Assembly (NCBI GenBank): GCA_900491605.1
Contig: UESW01003834.1
Location: 1,685,277-1,749,276 of the forward strand
From: Calamus simplicifolius
Lineage: Eukaryota; Streptophyta; Magnoliopsida; Arecales; Arecaceae
Direction of reading: 5' to 3'
DNA: 64,000 nt
The stretch's first letter is position 1. Each line of letters begins with the position of its first letter. Position numbers and translations under genes: made by a program. The notes under the pieces are model-generated. The model was not told the DNA's origin and made no database searches. It saw nothing but the letters and a program-made list of their open reading frames with translations. This document shows positions 50,200 to 60,299 of the stretch, in pieces.

Positions 50200-50245
50200 G
50201 GAAAAGTCTTGTTGCACAAGATGGTGCAGGAGTTGCACCATGCTC
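50200..50245 (+). repeat. MULE left terminal inverted repeat
   Basis: Starts GGAAAAGTCTTGTTGCAC. The inverted match to the right end is clear over the first 15 or so bases and patchy after that, so the exact length is uncertain. Confidence 0.75.
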
Positions 50246-50391
50246 AATAATTAATACACATGTATTTACCAAACTAGAAAAAATATTTCTACTTTTGACA
50301 TGTACTGTGCACCAAGGACAAGGGAAATTCTATTTGGCCCGCAACTTTTCCTCTTTGGCCCCCTCCGTTAATTCAAAAAAATGGCATATTT

Positions 50392-50477
50392 GCCCCTTAA
50401 ATGGTTGAACCAAAATACCCCTTCTTACTCAATAGCCCCTTAAATGGTTGGACCAAAATACCCCTTCTTACTCAATA
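50392..50477. repeat. 43-bp direct repeat, two copies
   Basis: Copies at 50392-50434 and 50435-50477, differing by one base (ggttgaacc versus ggttggacc). Subterminal in the MULE. Confidence 0.92.
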
Positions 50478-50707
50478 GCCCCCCTCCCCCAAACAGCCCC
50501 CCATGCCCTTGCCAGCCCCTCCCCCATCCCCTGCCCCTCCTCCCGCCTCCCTCGCTTCGAGCGCTTGGATCGTCGTTTGAAGGTTGATTGAAGCAATTTC
50601 AACCTTAAATCGAGCAATGGACAAGCAATTAGTAATTTTCGAAAGTGCTACGGTTGCAAAGGTTAATTTATATATCCATCGTTATTTTTTTTTTCGGTTC
50701 GTACGTT

Positions 50708-50729
50708 GTTCGGCCCTGAGTGGCCGAAC
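50708..50729. repeat. TTCGGCCC palindrome, left copy
   Basis: 22-bp imperfect palindrome GTTCGGCCC...GGCCGAAC, able to form a short hairpin. Four relatives sit near the right end of the same MULE. Confidence 0.85.
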
Positions 50730-50794
50730 AGAATGTTTATTCTCCGTTTCTTTTTGGATTAATTATGATTAGGGTTTAAAATTATTATTTGATC

Positions 50795-53700
50795 GTGTAG
50801 GACGATGCTTCGATGGAATGCAGCGTGATTGCTCTGATTGTGTGATGAATTATACAAATGAATTTACAACTTATGAGGTAAAATTTAATTGCATTTATTT
50901 TCGTATTATTTGACTAAGCAATGTTTAAAATTGTCTACTAACATAAAACTATTTATTTTATAGATATTCAAAAGTAGAGAAGAAATGTGTAATTGGTGTC
51001 GGAAAGTCGGAAAAAGGAATGGATTTGTCGTTATTATTAAAAAATCCAATACGGGCAGCGATGTTAAGAAACTAAGAATTATTTTTTCTTGCGAGAGGAA
51101 CGGTACTTGCAAAAGTAAACACATCAAAGAAAAGGGATCAAAGACCAGGGCTAGTGGCACTAAGAAGTATGGATGTCCTTTTGCCTTAAGAGGAAAGAAA
51201 TTGGACACTGCAGATGATTAGATGTTAATGGTCATGTGCGGTGTGCACAATCATCCAGCTGCAAAGCATCTCGAGGGGCACTCATATGCGGGACGATTAT
51301 CTAAGGAGGAGACTACAATGCTAGTGGAGATGTCGAAGAGTTTGGTTCGGCCTAAGGACATATTATCTACTTTGAAGCAAAGGGATGTCCTCAATGTTAC
51401 GACAATGAAGACAATCTACAATACATGACAGAGGTGCAAGGCTGTAGAGATTGTTGGGAGATCTCAGATGCAACATCTTCTTGGTAAATTATTTGAGTGT
51501 AAATATATTGAGTGGCATAGGAATTGTATTAAGTCTGATACTGTGTGTGACTTGTTTTGGGCACACCCTGGCAATATAGACTTGTTACGTGCATTTCCTC
51601 GTGTGTTGATAATGGATTGAACTTACAAGACGAATAGATATCGTCTTCTTCTCTTAGAGATTGTCGGGGTGACATCAACTGACCTGACATTTTCTATTGC
51701 TTTTGTGTATATGGACTCTGAGCGAGAAGATAACTATACATGGGCATTAGAGAGATTGCGCAGTGTCATGGACGATGATGCTCTGCCTGAGGTGATAGTC
51801 ACAAATAGAGACTTGGCTCTATTGAATGCAATTCAGAGGGTATTTCCTACGTCAACACATTTGCTATGTAGATGACATATTAGTAGGAATGTTTTGGCCC
51901 AGTGAAAAAGGTTATTTGAAACAAAGAAGAAATGGGATAAGTTTATAATGACTTGGAATATACTTGTGTTGTCCACCACAGAAGATGAGTTTAATGATAA
52001 CTGGACAAAACTCCAGAAAGAGTTTAGTACCTACCCAGATGCTTTACGGTATGTGTCAGATACTTGGCTAAGCAAGTACAAGGAAAGATTTGTCGCAGCA
52101 TGGACGGACGCATGTAGGCTCTACGGGAATTTGACAACTAATGGTATCACAAGGAATTGATAATTTTACGAAAATTTTAATTTAATTATGCAATTGTTAT
52201 CTCCCTTTTATTAAATTTTATTTACTTCTCTAGGGCTGAAAGTACACATGTAAGGCTGAAAAGACAGCTTGGATCAAGCCAAGGGAATTTCGAATCATCT
52301 TAGACAAAAATACATAGTTTGATTGAGTTGCAGCATAGTGACATTAAAGCCTCATTTGAGAAGAGTTTGACGGTCGTGCAACATGACTTCAAGCCTGCTG
52401 AATTCAAAGAATGCGAGGTTTCATTTCTATAAGTACATTGAATCAGATCCTCGCTCAATCGAACCGAGCCAATTCAATTGGTATTGATGATTCAGTTTGT
52501 GGGTGTGCTATTCGGCGCACACATGGTTTACCATGCGCCCACGAGATTGTGTGGTTCAGGATGGAAGGTCGACCAATTCCCTTCGATTGCATAGATCCTC
52601 ATTGGAGAAAACTTGATATGATGCCGGCTTCAAATGTGCAAAGTATTTAGCTGAGCTGTGAACCAGAGTTAGATATAATTGCTCGGAAATTCAAACAGTT
52701 AGATGGGTCTTCGAAATTGCAGATGTTAAGAAAATTAAGAGAGATTGCTAGCCCAGAAAGTACTTCTCTTGAAGAACCTGCCAAAAGGATCACTCGTTCA
52801 CTTGGCCGCGGCGGTGCTTCATTGAAGGTTGATACATTTACCTGTCGTGATCCTTCTGCCTTTGAGTTGATTCTTTCAGGACAAGATAGTTATTCACCTG
52901 GTATGGGCACTCCACCAATGATGCAAGTACCAAAGAGACAACCAAGGAAGAAGGTACAAAGCATTTCTTTCACTAAATAAGGGACCATGCCGGCATGTGC
53001 CAGACGCATGCCGATATGTGCTGGACGCGTGCCGGTATGTGCCAGCAACTTTCGGACCCTATGCCGGTATGTATCGGACGCGTGCCGCTATGTGCCGGCA
53101 CATGCCGACAACTTCCGAACCCCGTGCCGGTATGTGTCGGACGCATGCCGGCAACTTCCGAACCCCATGCCATTTATTATTACAAAGCGATTGTTTACCA
53201 TCTAATTCATTCGTTAATGGTTTACAGGTTTCTCTTCAGTGAACCCGGTCATATAAGCCAACAATCTATATTGATCAAATTCCAGATGGGTTGAGGCCGT
53301 TCATCTAACATATTAAGGATGTTAAAGCTGACGGCAATTGCGGATTTAGAGCAATAGCTGACTTGCTGGGATTTGGAGAGGAGGATTGGCTCCGTATTAG
53401 GAAGGATTTATTGAATGACTTGCAATGTCATTCAGAGCACTATTGTGCTTTATTTGCTGTCGAAGGAAGGTTTGAGGAGATTGAGCATGCATTATCATAT
53501 TTTGATAATGCTCCACCCTATGATCGGTGGATGACTATGCCGGATATGGGGCACGTTATAGCATCCTGTTATAACGCTGTCCTATACCACCTTTCCTTGC
53601 AATAATGTCTTGCATTCCTACCTCTACGATCGGTGCCTCTTCCTCCTTATCCCACAAAGATATTGCAGCGGTCGTTCGTTAATGGCAATCATTTTGTGGA

Positions 53701-53858
53701 GGTATTACTTAAACAACTCTTAATCATCCTTAAATGACTAATAATTCATTATGTTTACTAATTTATATGTTTTACAGGTGTTTCTGTTACCGGGTCATCC
53801 CGTTCCCCCAATAGCAATCAATTGGCAAAAACATCATTTACCCTGTGCTTCCGAATGA
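50795..53858 (+). pseudogene. MULE transposase with C-terminal OTU cysteine-protease domain
   Basis: Predicted exons: about 50795-50877, 50964-52143, 52234-52953, 53228-53701, 53778-53858. Introns have GT-AG ends, and the last joins in frame and stops at 53856-53858. Order: FAR1-type zinc-binding region (MCNWCRKVGKRNGF to CGVHNHP, 50985-51260), MULE DDE core (about 51610-51910), SWIM zinc finger (VCGCAIRRTHGLPCAHE, about 52500-52550), basic linker (PKRQPRKK), OTU domain (DVKADGNCGFRAIADLLGFG; catalytic Cys codon 53339-53341, His codon 53690-53692). Damage: in-frame stops at 51219, 51426, 51618, 51873 and 51903, and later at 52301, 52648, 53240, 53306 and 53603. There is a frameshift near 52409, and the second predicted splice leaves the frame off by one. 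The second catalytic Asp position reads Asn (51804-51806). The OTU active-site residues are still encoded. The true first exon may start further upstream. Confidence 0.82.
52986..53171. repeat. Minisatellite inside an intron of the transposase-OTU gene
   Basis: Repeats of gccggtatgtg/ccggacgcatgccg-type units, with a longer period marked by caacttccgaacccc-type blocks (53045, 53109, 53152). All three plus-strand frames are open across it, which is a repeat effect. It falls wholly inside the predicted intron 52954-53227. Confidence 0.8.
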
Positions 53859-54084
53859 GCTTCTTCATATGAATTAGGATTCACCAGTTCAGACAAACGA
53901 TCTCATTGGATGTTATTATTAGCAAGACTATTGAGTTATAGATGTCCTTTTGCCTGCAACAATCAATTTTGTATAATGTTTGATATATTTATATTAATTC
54001 AAAAAATTTTCATTCAAATTGAGCCGAAACGAAGCAAAAATTCATTCAAATTTCAATGTCTTTTACAAAAAGATGCATTATGTG

Positions 54085-56046
54085 CTAAAAGATACAAAAT
54101 ACATGAGGTACATCAGGGATCCCCACCACGCCGTCGTCGACGCCTGTACTGCTGTGGCGATGCATGACTAGGGCCAGGAACATCAGGCTGAACAGGCTAA
54201 ACCGTAGAGATATGCTGACCTTGCAACACATGTACAATCTGCGATATAACATCATATATGTGCGTCCCCTGTGACGCAGTAGCCTCCTCCCGATCCATAT
54301 CAAGTATGCTAGTGCAAAGACCAAGCGCATCTGCAATACGCTGGCCTTGCACGTCAGCATCAGCATCATCGGGACGTGATCGGGAGTAGATACTGGATCG
54401 GCTCTCCGGAGGGTGAACAACCAGATAAGTGATCCAAGAATACCACTCCAAAATCCCGGTACGCAATCTGAGGGTTGGGTCACCGGATGGCTCTGCTCGC
54501 TGGGCTCAGCAGGTGATCCTCCCACATCTCCCATAACTGCTCATAGAAGACGTACCGGATGCGGTATGAAGCTGCTGTCGATCCTCTGCTGGCTCGGTCA
54601 GGGGCCAGTGGCGCACGGGGGATCGTCTGTGTCCTACCGAACTGTCGTAAAACCCTTTCAGGATGATAGGGTTCTACGACATCCATGCACTTCAGGCATC
54701 CACTAAAGAATGCAATATCAAGGAATGGACGATCATCCCGGATAAGACAATGGGGATCCCAAACTACCTACAATATATTAAATCATAATAAGTTTGATAA
54801 TGTATGACAAATTATATAATTCACAAGTGCATGGTCCTATGGTACATACCTCATCTGCCCTCAGTTCGTCCAATGACTCGTGTAGAATCACCAAATGGTC
54901 CATCGTAGAACGGGGTGGAGTGCCGAGAGTCCATCGATGTACGCAGGGCCTAGCATCAGTATAGTCCAGGGCTTGGTGAGGAGTGAGAAAGGAAAAATGC
55001 TCATAAATCCATGCATGGAGAAGCGTCATATATCCACTGATATGTCTAATGGATGCCCTAAACGCAATACCCAACTGCCGATATAAATGAGCCAAGGCAC
55101 TCGCACCCCAGGCAAATATGCTCACTCTATCCAAATGCCGAAGCAGAGCAAGATAAGCTATAGGCACCCTCGTCCCGCTCTTATCGACAAAAAGTATATA
55201 CCCTAACAAAAAAGCAAATACGCTCGCGCTGCACAGTCTATCCTACGGCGGCTATCTCTATCTGATACATCATGGAAATGATTCTTCAGCCACTCTAACC
55301 TCACAGACTGACCATGGACAGATAAAACCTCCTGACACATGTCATCCCGTGATACATCCAATAGCTGCACTAGTAGGTCCTCAACATCCCGATCACTCAT
55401 CCTATCTGTAGACAAGGACACTGAGGCACCCATGACACTAATCCCTAATATGGCGGCGACATCATCTAACGTGATTGTCATCTTGCCAAAGGGAAGATGG
55501 AAGGTGTTGTCTCGGGCTGCCATCTCTCTACAAAGCCCGAGACAAGAATCTTATCGGCGAACCGATAAGAGCTATGCACTAGCTCAAGAAGACCCGACTG
55601 CTGAACTATATCCCTGAATCTCCTATTTGATTACCCTGATGCCCACCACTGCCACTCACCTACTTTGGCAGCATGGCTCATGCACTTCAGTGGAGTCCGT
55701 TCTTGTGAAATATAAATGGATAACATGAATAACACATAACAACATCGAAATAATACATTAATAAAATACGGTAGAACAACGAACAAATACATGTTGCCTC
55801 CAGATGGAGGCTGCAATATGTGTCTTGAAACTCCTAAGGACAGAGTCATCCTCAGGACCGCCTGGACAAGGACCATCTGCTTCATCATCATCAACATCCA
55901 TAGCTGGGATGTCCTCGTCTACTGTCTCATCTGGGGCGATGGTGCAACAACTTCTGGAACCTCGAAATCTCAATAACCTCAAGCACCTGGGTTCTACGTC
56001 TCCTGGCAGACGCTATGGGTCTAACTCATGAGGGGCCAGCATCCAT
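54085..56046 (-). pseudogene. Plant mobile domain (PMD) gene
   Basis: Minus-strand gene related to PMD proteins (MAIN/MAIL1 and transposon-borne relatives). Predicted exon 1 runs from an ATG at 56046 to 55791 and ends with an acidic stretch (AMDVDDDEADG) and DDSVLRSFKTHIAASIW. Exon 2 is 55701-54850, with NTFHLPFGKMTITLDDVAAI, RMSDRD, then FVDKSGTRVPIAYLALLRHL, AHLYRQLGIAF and YTDARPCVHRW. Exon 3, from 54767, has VVWDPHC and EPYHPERVLRQFGR. Introns 55702-55790 and 54768-54849 have GT-AG ends. Frameshifts near 55525 and in a T run near 55205, plus stops (one in exon 1 and one near 55630), make it non-functional. It lies between the MULE ends and converges with the transposase-OTU gene. Confidence 0.82.
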
Positions 56047-56288
56047 ATATGAAACATTGCAATATTCATCATTAAAATAAAATGTCAAAATAATATATTT
56101 TATTAAAAAATATTAATAATAAAACTCATTTAAAATTATATATATACTTTATAATATACTTTAATATATTATAAATTATACTTATAATATACTTTATAAT
56201 ATATTATAAATTAAATATAATTTATAATATACTTGATTATTATTATTATATACTTTAATATAATTATATTTTATAATCTAATTACTCT

Positions 56289-56426
56289 GTTCGGTCCCCG
56301 ATGGGCCGAACAAAGTTAATTTGTTCCGCCCAGCTGGGCCGAATAGAATTCAATCGGTTCGATCAATCCTATTCGGCCCAGCTTGGCCGAATAGATTGAA
56401 TCATGTTCGGCCCTAGTGGGTTGAAC
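56289..56426. repeat. Cluster of four TTCGGCCC palindromes
   Basis: Imperfect 22-23 bp palindromes at 56289-56311, 56323-56344, 56371-56392 and 56405-56426. All fit (A/G)TTCGGCCC-spacer-GGGCCGAA(C/T) with small changes. Located upstream of the PMD start, in the right subterminal part of the MULE. Confidence 0.85.
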
Positions 56427-56682
56427 AAAGAACGCGGAGGGTGGGAGGGAGGGGGAGACATGGCGGAGAGCAGGCGGAGCCGTGGGAGAGATGCGGACGC
56501 CGGAAAGGGAGGGCAGCTTGGTTAAAAAAAAAATCTATGAAGGAGGACGGATCGAGTGAGGGAGGGAAGGAGGAAAGGAGGGAGGGAGGAGGGAGACCTT
56601 ACTTGCTGAGAAGCGCCGCCGAGGAACACCATCATCGAGAGGGGCACCGTGAGCTAGAGCGAGCGGGGGAGCACGGTCGGAC

Positions 56683-56758
56683 GGGGGGGGGGGGGGGGGG
56701 GGATACTAAGTATTTTGGGGGGGGAGAGAGAGGCGAGGGGGGGGGGGGGGGGGGGGGG
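56683..56758. repeat. Two long G homopolymers
   Basis: G runs of 20 (56683-56702) and 22 (56737-56758), separated by a short spacer with a further run of 8 G. The right subterminal region of the MULE is very G-rich on this strand. Confidence 0.9.
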
Positions 56759-56862
56759 TGATGAAGGGGGAAGGGGTAGTTTAGGTATTCATAAGAGGGG
56801 TTATGAGTAATTTTGAAGGGCTATTAAGTAAAAAAAAAAAAAGATAAATAGGAGGGCTCCTT

Positions 56863-56908
56863 AGCAAAAGTACAAATTGCACCACTCCTGATGTACAAAA
56901 ACTTTTCC
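56863..56908 (-). repeat. MULE right terminal inverted repeat
   Basis: Read inward on the minus strand it starts GGAAAAGTTTTTGTACATC. Directly outside it is the 9-bp target copy. Confidence 0.75.
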
Positions 56909-56917
56909 TTATTTGGT

Positions 56918-57882
56918 AAGGTAGTATAGAGCAAGTCGGCCCAGCCTATCCTCTGGAGTCCCCTTTTCTCCGTTCTCGCTCGGCCAAGCCCACCCGCTTA
57001 AGCACACGCGCCTCACGTGCAGCCCATCATGTTAAATTGAGCGCCCTGGGAGTGGCCGGTGGAATTCAAGAATAAAGAAATCCTTCTGATTTTAGGGTAA
57101 ATCTCTCCTACTTCTCTTTTGTGGTGAAATCTTGTGACAAAAGGGGAAAGAATACCAGCAGGTTGCGTTACAATCTTTTGATTGATCCGATGCACAAATG
57201 TAGAATTCTGGCATGATATGTCCAAAAAATCAGATCGAACAATAAACCATCTGACATTTGGATCATGGTTAATCGTTTCGATCAAATAAATCAGTTTAAT
57301 CGAATCAAATAATATTATAATTAATTTTTTAATTTAATAATATTAAAAATAATAAAATATAAATAATAATTTAAATGAAAAATAAAAATTTTAAAATTTT
57401 AATTTTAATTTTATTTATCAAAATTAAAAGTTTAAAATTTAAAGGGGTTCTTCGAAACATGACTGATTCAATAAGTTTTTTTTAATATTTTTATTAAATT
57501 ATATAAAAGTTATCTTTAATAATAAAATTGAATCGAACTGCTCATCAATTTTTGATTGAACAATTCAACCGATCGTTCTAGTTTGATTTTCAAAACCATG
57601 AATATGCTGTTGGGTGGGTGTCATTTGAGAATAGCATTTGGAGTACCGCCATACCGAGTGAACCGAGTTCTTGGAGGAGAGCTGTGCCTAACAAGTAACA
57701 GCCATGATAAGTCTGGTTGGCCATGGCCAATTAAATTCGCAGTGTGTGTTTGGCCTGAAATTAAATAGCGATCCATTCTTTTGTCTTGAACCAAAATTTC
57801 ACTAATTTCCTCCTTGCCATTCTACTGTTTCATCATATTGTTCATCTAAATTGGAGAATTCTGGTGGTTGCAGTACTATTTT
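56918..57882. other. No gene recognised
   Basis: Intergenic sequence between the MULE and gypsy copy B, AT-rich from 57290 to 57500. Open frames lack recognisable domains. Confidence 0.5.
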
Positions 57883-58372
57883 TGTCACGCTCCAGATCAA
57901 AAAATTTTGAGCTAGGGTGACAACCCACGCATGCTGGGCATGCAAGGCGTCCCAAAATTTACACATCTATCATTATAAGGCAATAAGTATAATAAGTTAA
58001 TCCAAATCCATACTTTATTACAAACCATTTATATAAATTTTGGGCTACAAGCCCTACACACAAATATTACTGGGGTTACATCAACACTATGGAACTATTC
58101 TATTTAACTGGAGCTCCATCTACCCCATAATTTCATCTTCAATCCCGAGGCTCTGAAAAACATTGTGAGATTTACATGAGCTCACACTCAATAAGTAAAC
58201 CTATAATAATGACATAAAATAGTCATATATCATCTTATCTCAAGATATTATCAAGTCATAATTTTCATAGAAACTTCCAATTTAAATAACATGCTATCAT
58301 AATCATGCATATCATTAAGTCAAAATAATCATGGAAGCTTATAAAACAAATACCAGAATATGCATTGTAAAC

Positions 58373-58715
58373 AAATCCACTGTTTATATTTAATCATTAT
58401 TATATTATCATATGTGTCCCACGGCCCTGCAATGTCTCCATCAATCGGCACACATCCTCTAGATGTGCGTGGCCTCCACATGCCATATCAATCAGCACAC
58501 ATCCTCTAGATGTGTGGCCTCCACATGCCATATCAAAGGAGAACCGCGGCGACACATAAATATAATTTAAATCCACTGTTTATATTAATCATTGTTATAT
58601 TATATCATATGTGTCCCACGGCCCTGCAATGTCCCATCAATCTGCACACATCCTCTAGATGTGCATGGCCTCCACATGCCATATCAAAGGTGAACCGCGG
58701 CGACACACATAAATA
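58373..58715. repeat. Tandem repeats inside gypsy B LTR
   Basis: A unit of about 196 bp starting aaatccactgtttatatt repeats at 58373 and 58569. Within the first copy a 47-bp sub-unit (catcctctagatgtg and ctccacatgccatatca) occurs twice. The same sub-unit doubling is seen in the 5' LTR at 63870-63970. Confidence 0.85.
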
Positions 58716-58912
58716 ATCTATTATAGCAAATATGCAATTAGATACACATGGTACAACTTACCAATTCCCAAAATAATCAATAAAACTCTATTTCATAAAT
58801 ATGCATAAAACTAAAATACAACCATTTATAATTTATGAAATTATTATATTTGACTTACTTACCACAATACGCAAATCCCAAACTGAAAACCAGCTATTTG
58901 GACATCTGGGTA

Positions 58913-59352
58913 CCATGAGGATTCACAATCCAAATCAGATCAAGAGCATAGTCATAGTAAGGAACTTGGCTGCTTAACCCACAAAGGTTGAAGTCATCTT
59001 GTATGTATTCATCATCAACTTCACAAAAGACACATTCCCTCGTAGATTACAGAACCATGAAATCCAAGATGTGTCTTCACCATCAGAACCACTAACTTCT
59101 GACCCTTCACTGTTTGTTTCATATTCTCCATCAGAGCATTTGTTCTTAGAAAGCTGATCCTAGTAGTGATCCAGCTGCTTCCCTGCAGCAGTGGACAGCC
59201 CGGGGAGCCGCTCCATCTCCCTCCCGTTCATCAACCCCTCGAAGTCGATGGCGATGACTTCTCCAGGTGCTTGTCAAGAGCATCATTGACCGCTTGCGAT
59301 CGAGGGGGTCAATCTCCGACTTCAACCCGCTCACTCCTCGACCCCTGTACAT
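58913..59352 (-). pseudogene. CKB: Captured 5' part of a casein kinase II beta-subunit gene
   Basis: On the minus strand, starting with ATG at 59352, the sequence reads MYRGRGVSGLKSEID then PLDRKR. After a one-base deletion (about 59296) it continues NDALDKHLEKSSPSTSRG, a KCSDGEYETNSEGSEVSGSD segment, then [16 protein letters not shown] and [11 protein letters not shown], ending after [11 protein letters not shown] at about 58913. This is the N-terminal half of the CK2 regulatory subunit, including the conserved SWISWFC signature but not the later zinc-finger region. A stop lies near the KQLDHY segment and another after RGN, so it is not functional. It sits inside the LTR of gypsy copy B. Upstream sequence to about 59600, with a CCAATAG box and a CT-rich leader, is probably the captured promoter and 5' UTR. 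Confidence 0.85.
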
Positions 59353-60183
59353 ATCTTCCACCCCTCTACACCCTCCCGATCCTCGGCCAGCTCAATCGAC
59401 TCAACCCAGCATCCCATATTCTTGGAGAGTAGGGAGAGAGAGGCAGTGCTCTCCGATTCGAGGGCTCCAATGGCCAAGGCGATTGCAAGAGAAGAAGAAG
59501 AAGACAGCGAGCGAGGGAGGGAAAACGGTGATATGGAAATCTGGAAGGATGCTATTGGTTTTTTGGACGCTACGTCTGCCCAGTAACCAACCAATCAAAG
59601 CATACTTCTAGGTTAGTGCTTGAGAACTTAATCTGCTAGCAAAATTATTGCTGTGAGGATTTGTAACGCCTAGGATTTGTAACGCCTACCATCACGTGGT
59701 GTTACTATACACGCAGGCTGAAGGCGAAGGCTGCTACGCCGCCTCCTCAGCTCAATCAGGGGACTCTAAGGGAATGGCGTGATTAAATCTTTCTTCCTTC
59801 TCTCCTTCTTTCTCTATGAATCCTACAGTCTTTCCATTCTCTTCAACCCATCGGATGCCACCGGACCTCCGTCGGTGCCTCCTACGATCCGTAACAACTT
59901 AATCGTTCCTCTCTCTCTGATCTGCTCTCTCTCTCTCTCTCGTAGGCATTAGGAGGATGGCAAAGGATTTCCTAGAGGAGATGAGCGCTCGGTTGAAGGG
60001 GGGGAGTCACCCTCCATCTCCCTATAAACCTCACACGACGCCTCGTACAGAGACTCCGGAAACCCATTCGTTACGCGGAATTGAAAACTTAATCCACATG
60101 TAACCACAGGAATCCCAAGTGTCACCCGTCCAGGAATCCTATGCTAAATCTCACGAACCAGGTAATTAAGATCCGGGGTTACA

Positions 60184-60200
60184 TTCTCCCCTCCTTATAA
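60184..60200 (-). other. Polypurine tract, gypsy B
   Basis: On the minus strand TTATAAGGAGGGGAGAA runs directly into the LTR start. Confidence 0.8.
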
Positions 60201-60299
60201 AAATTTTGGCCTCGAAATTTGATATACATCCAATAGAATACAAATCCAAATTTTCTATCTCATAATCAGCTAAATTTCATTCAAAAGTCACAGTCATCG

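Larger units (their letters stand above)
50200..56908 (+). mobile_element. Mutator-like element (MULE) carrying FAR1-MULE-OTU and PMD genes
   Basis: A 6.7-kb element bounded by a perfect 9-bp direct repeat, TTATTTGGT (50191-50199 and 56909-56917), the signature duplication length of Mutator transposition. Its ends are inverted, GGAAAAGTCTTG on the left and GGAAAAGTTTTTG on the right strand, followed by weaker terminal similarity that includes GTGCA words. Inside are a transposase gene that continues into an OTU protease domain (plus strand) and a PMD gene (minus strand), all disabled. A 43-bp direct repeat and subterminal palindromes lie near the ends. Confidence 0.9.
57883..60183 (-). repeat. 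Gypsy B 3' LTR
   Basis: 2301 bp. The left part (57883-58912) resembles the LTR 3' half of copy A. The right part holds a captured CK2-beta segment and sequence absent from copy A. Confidence 0.88.

Noticed and set aside
52987..53294. Cys- and Arg-rich open frames over the minisatellite
   Set aside because: All three frames are open because of the repeat, and the region is a predicted intron with GT-AG ends.
54085..54706. Plus-strand ORFs opposite the PMD gene
   Set aside because: They are shadows of the minus-strand PMD coding sequence, which has family motifs and spliceable introns.
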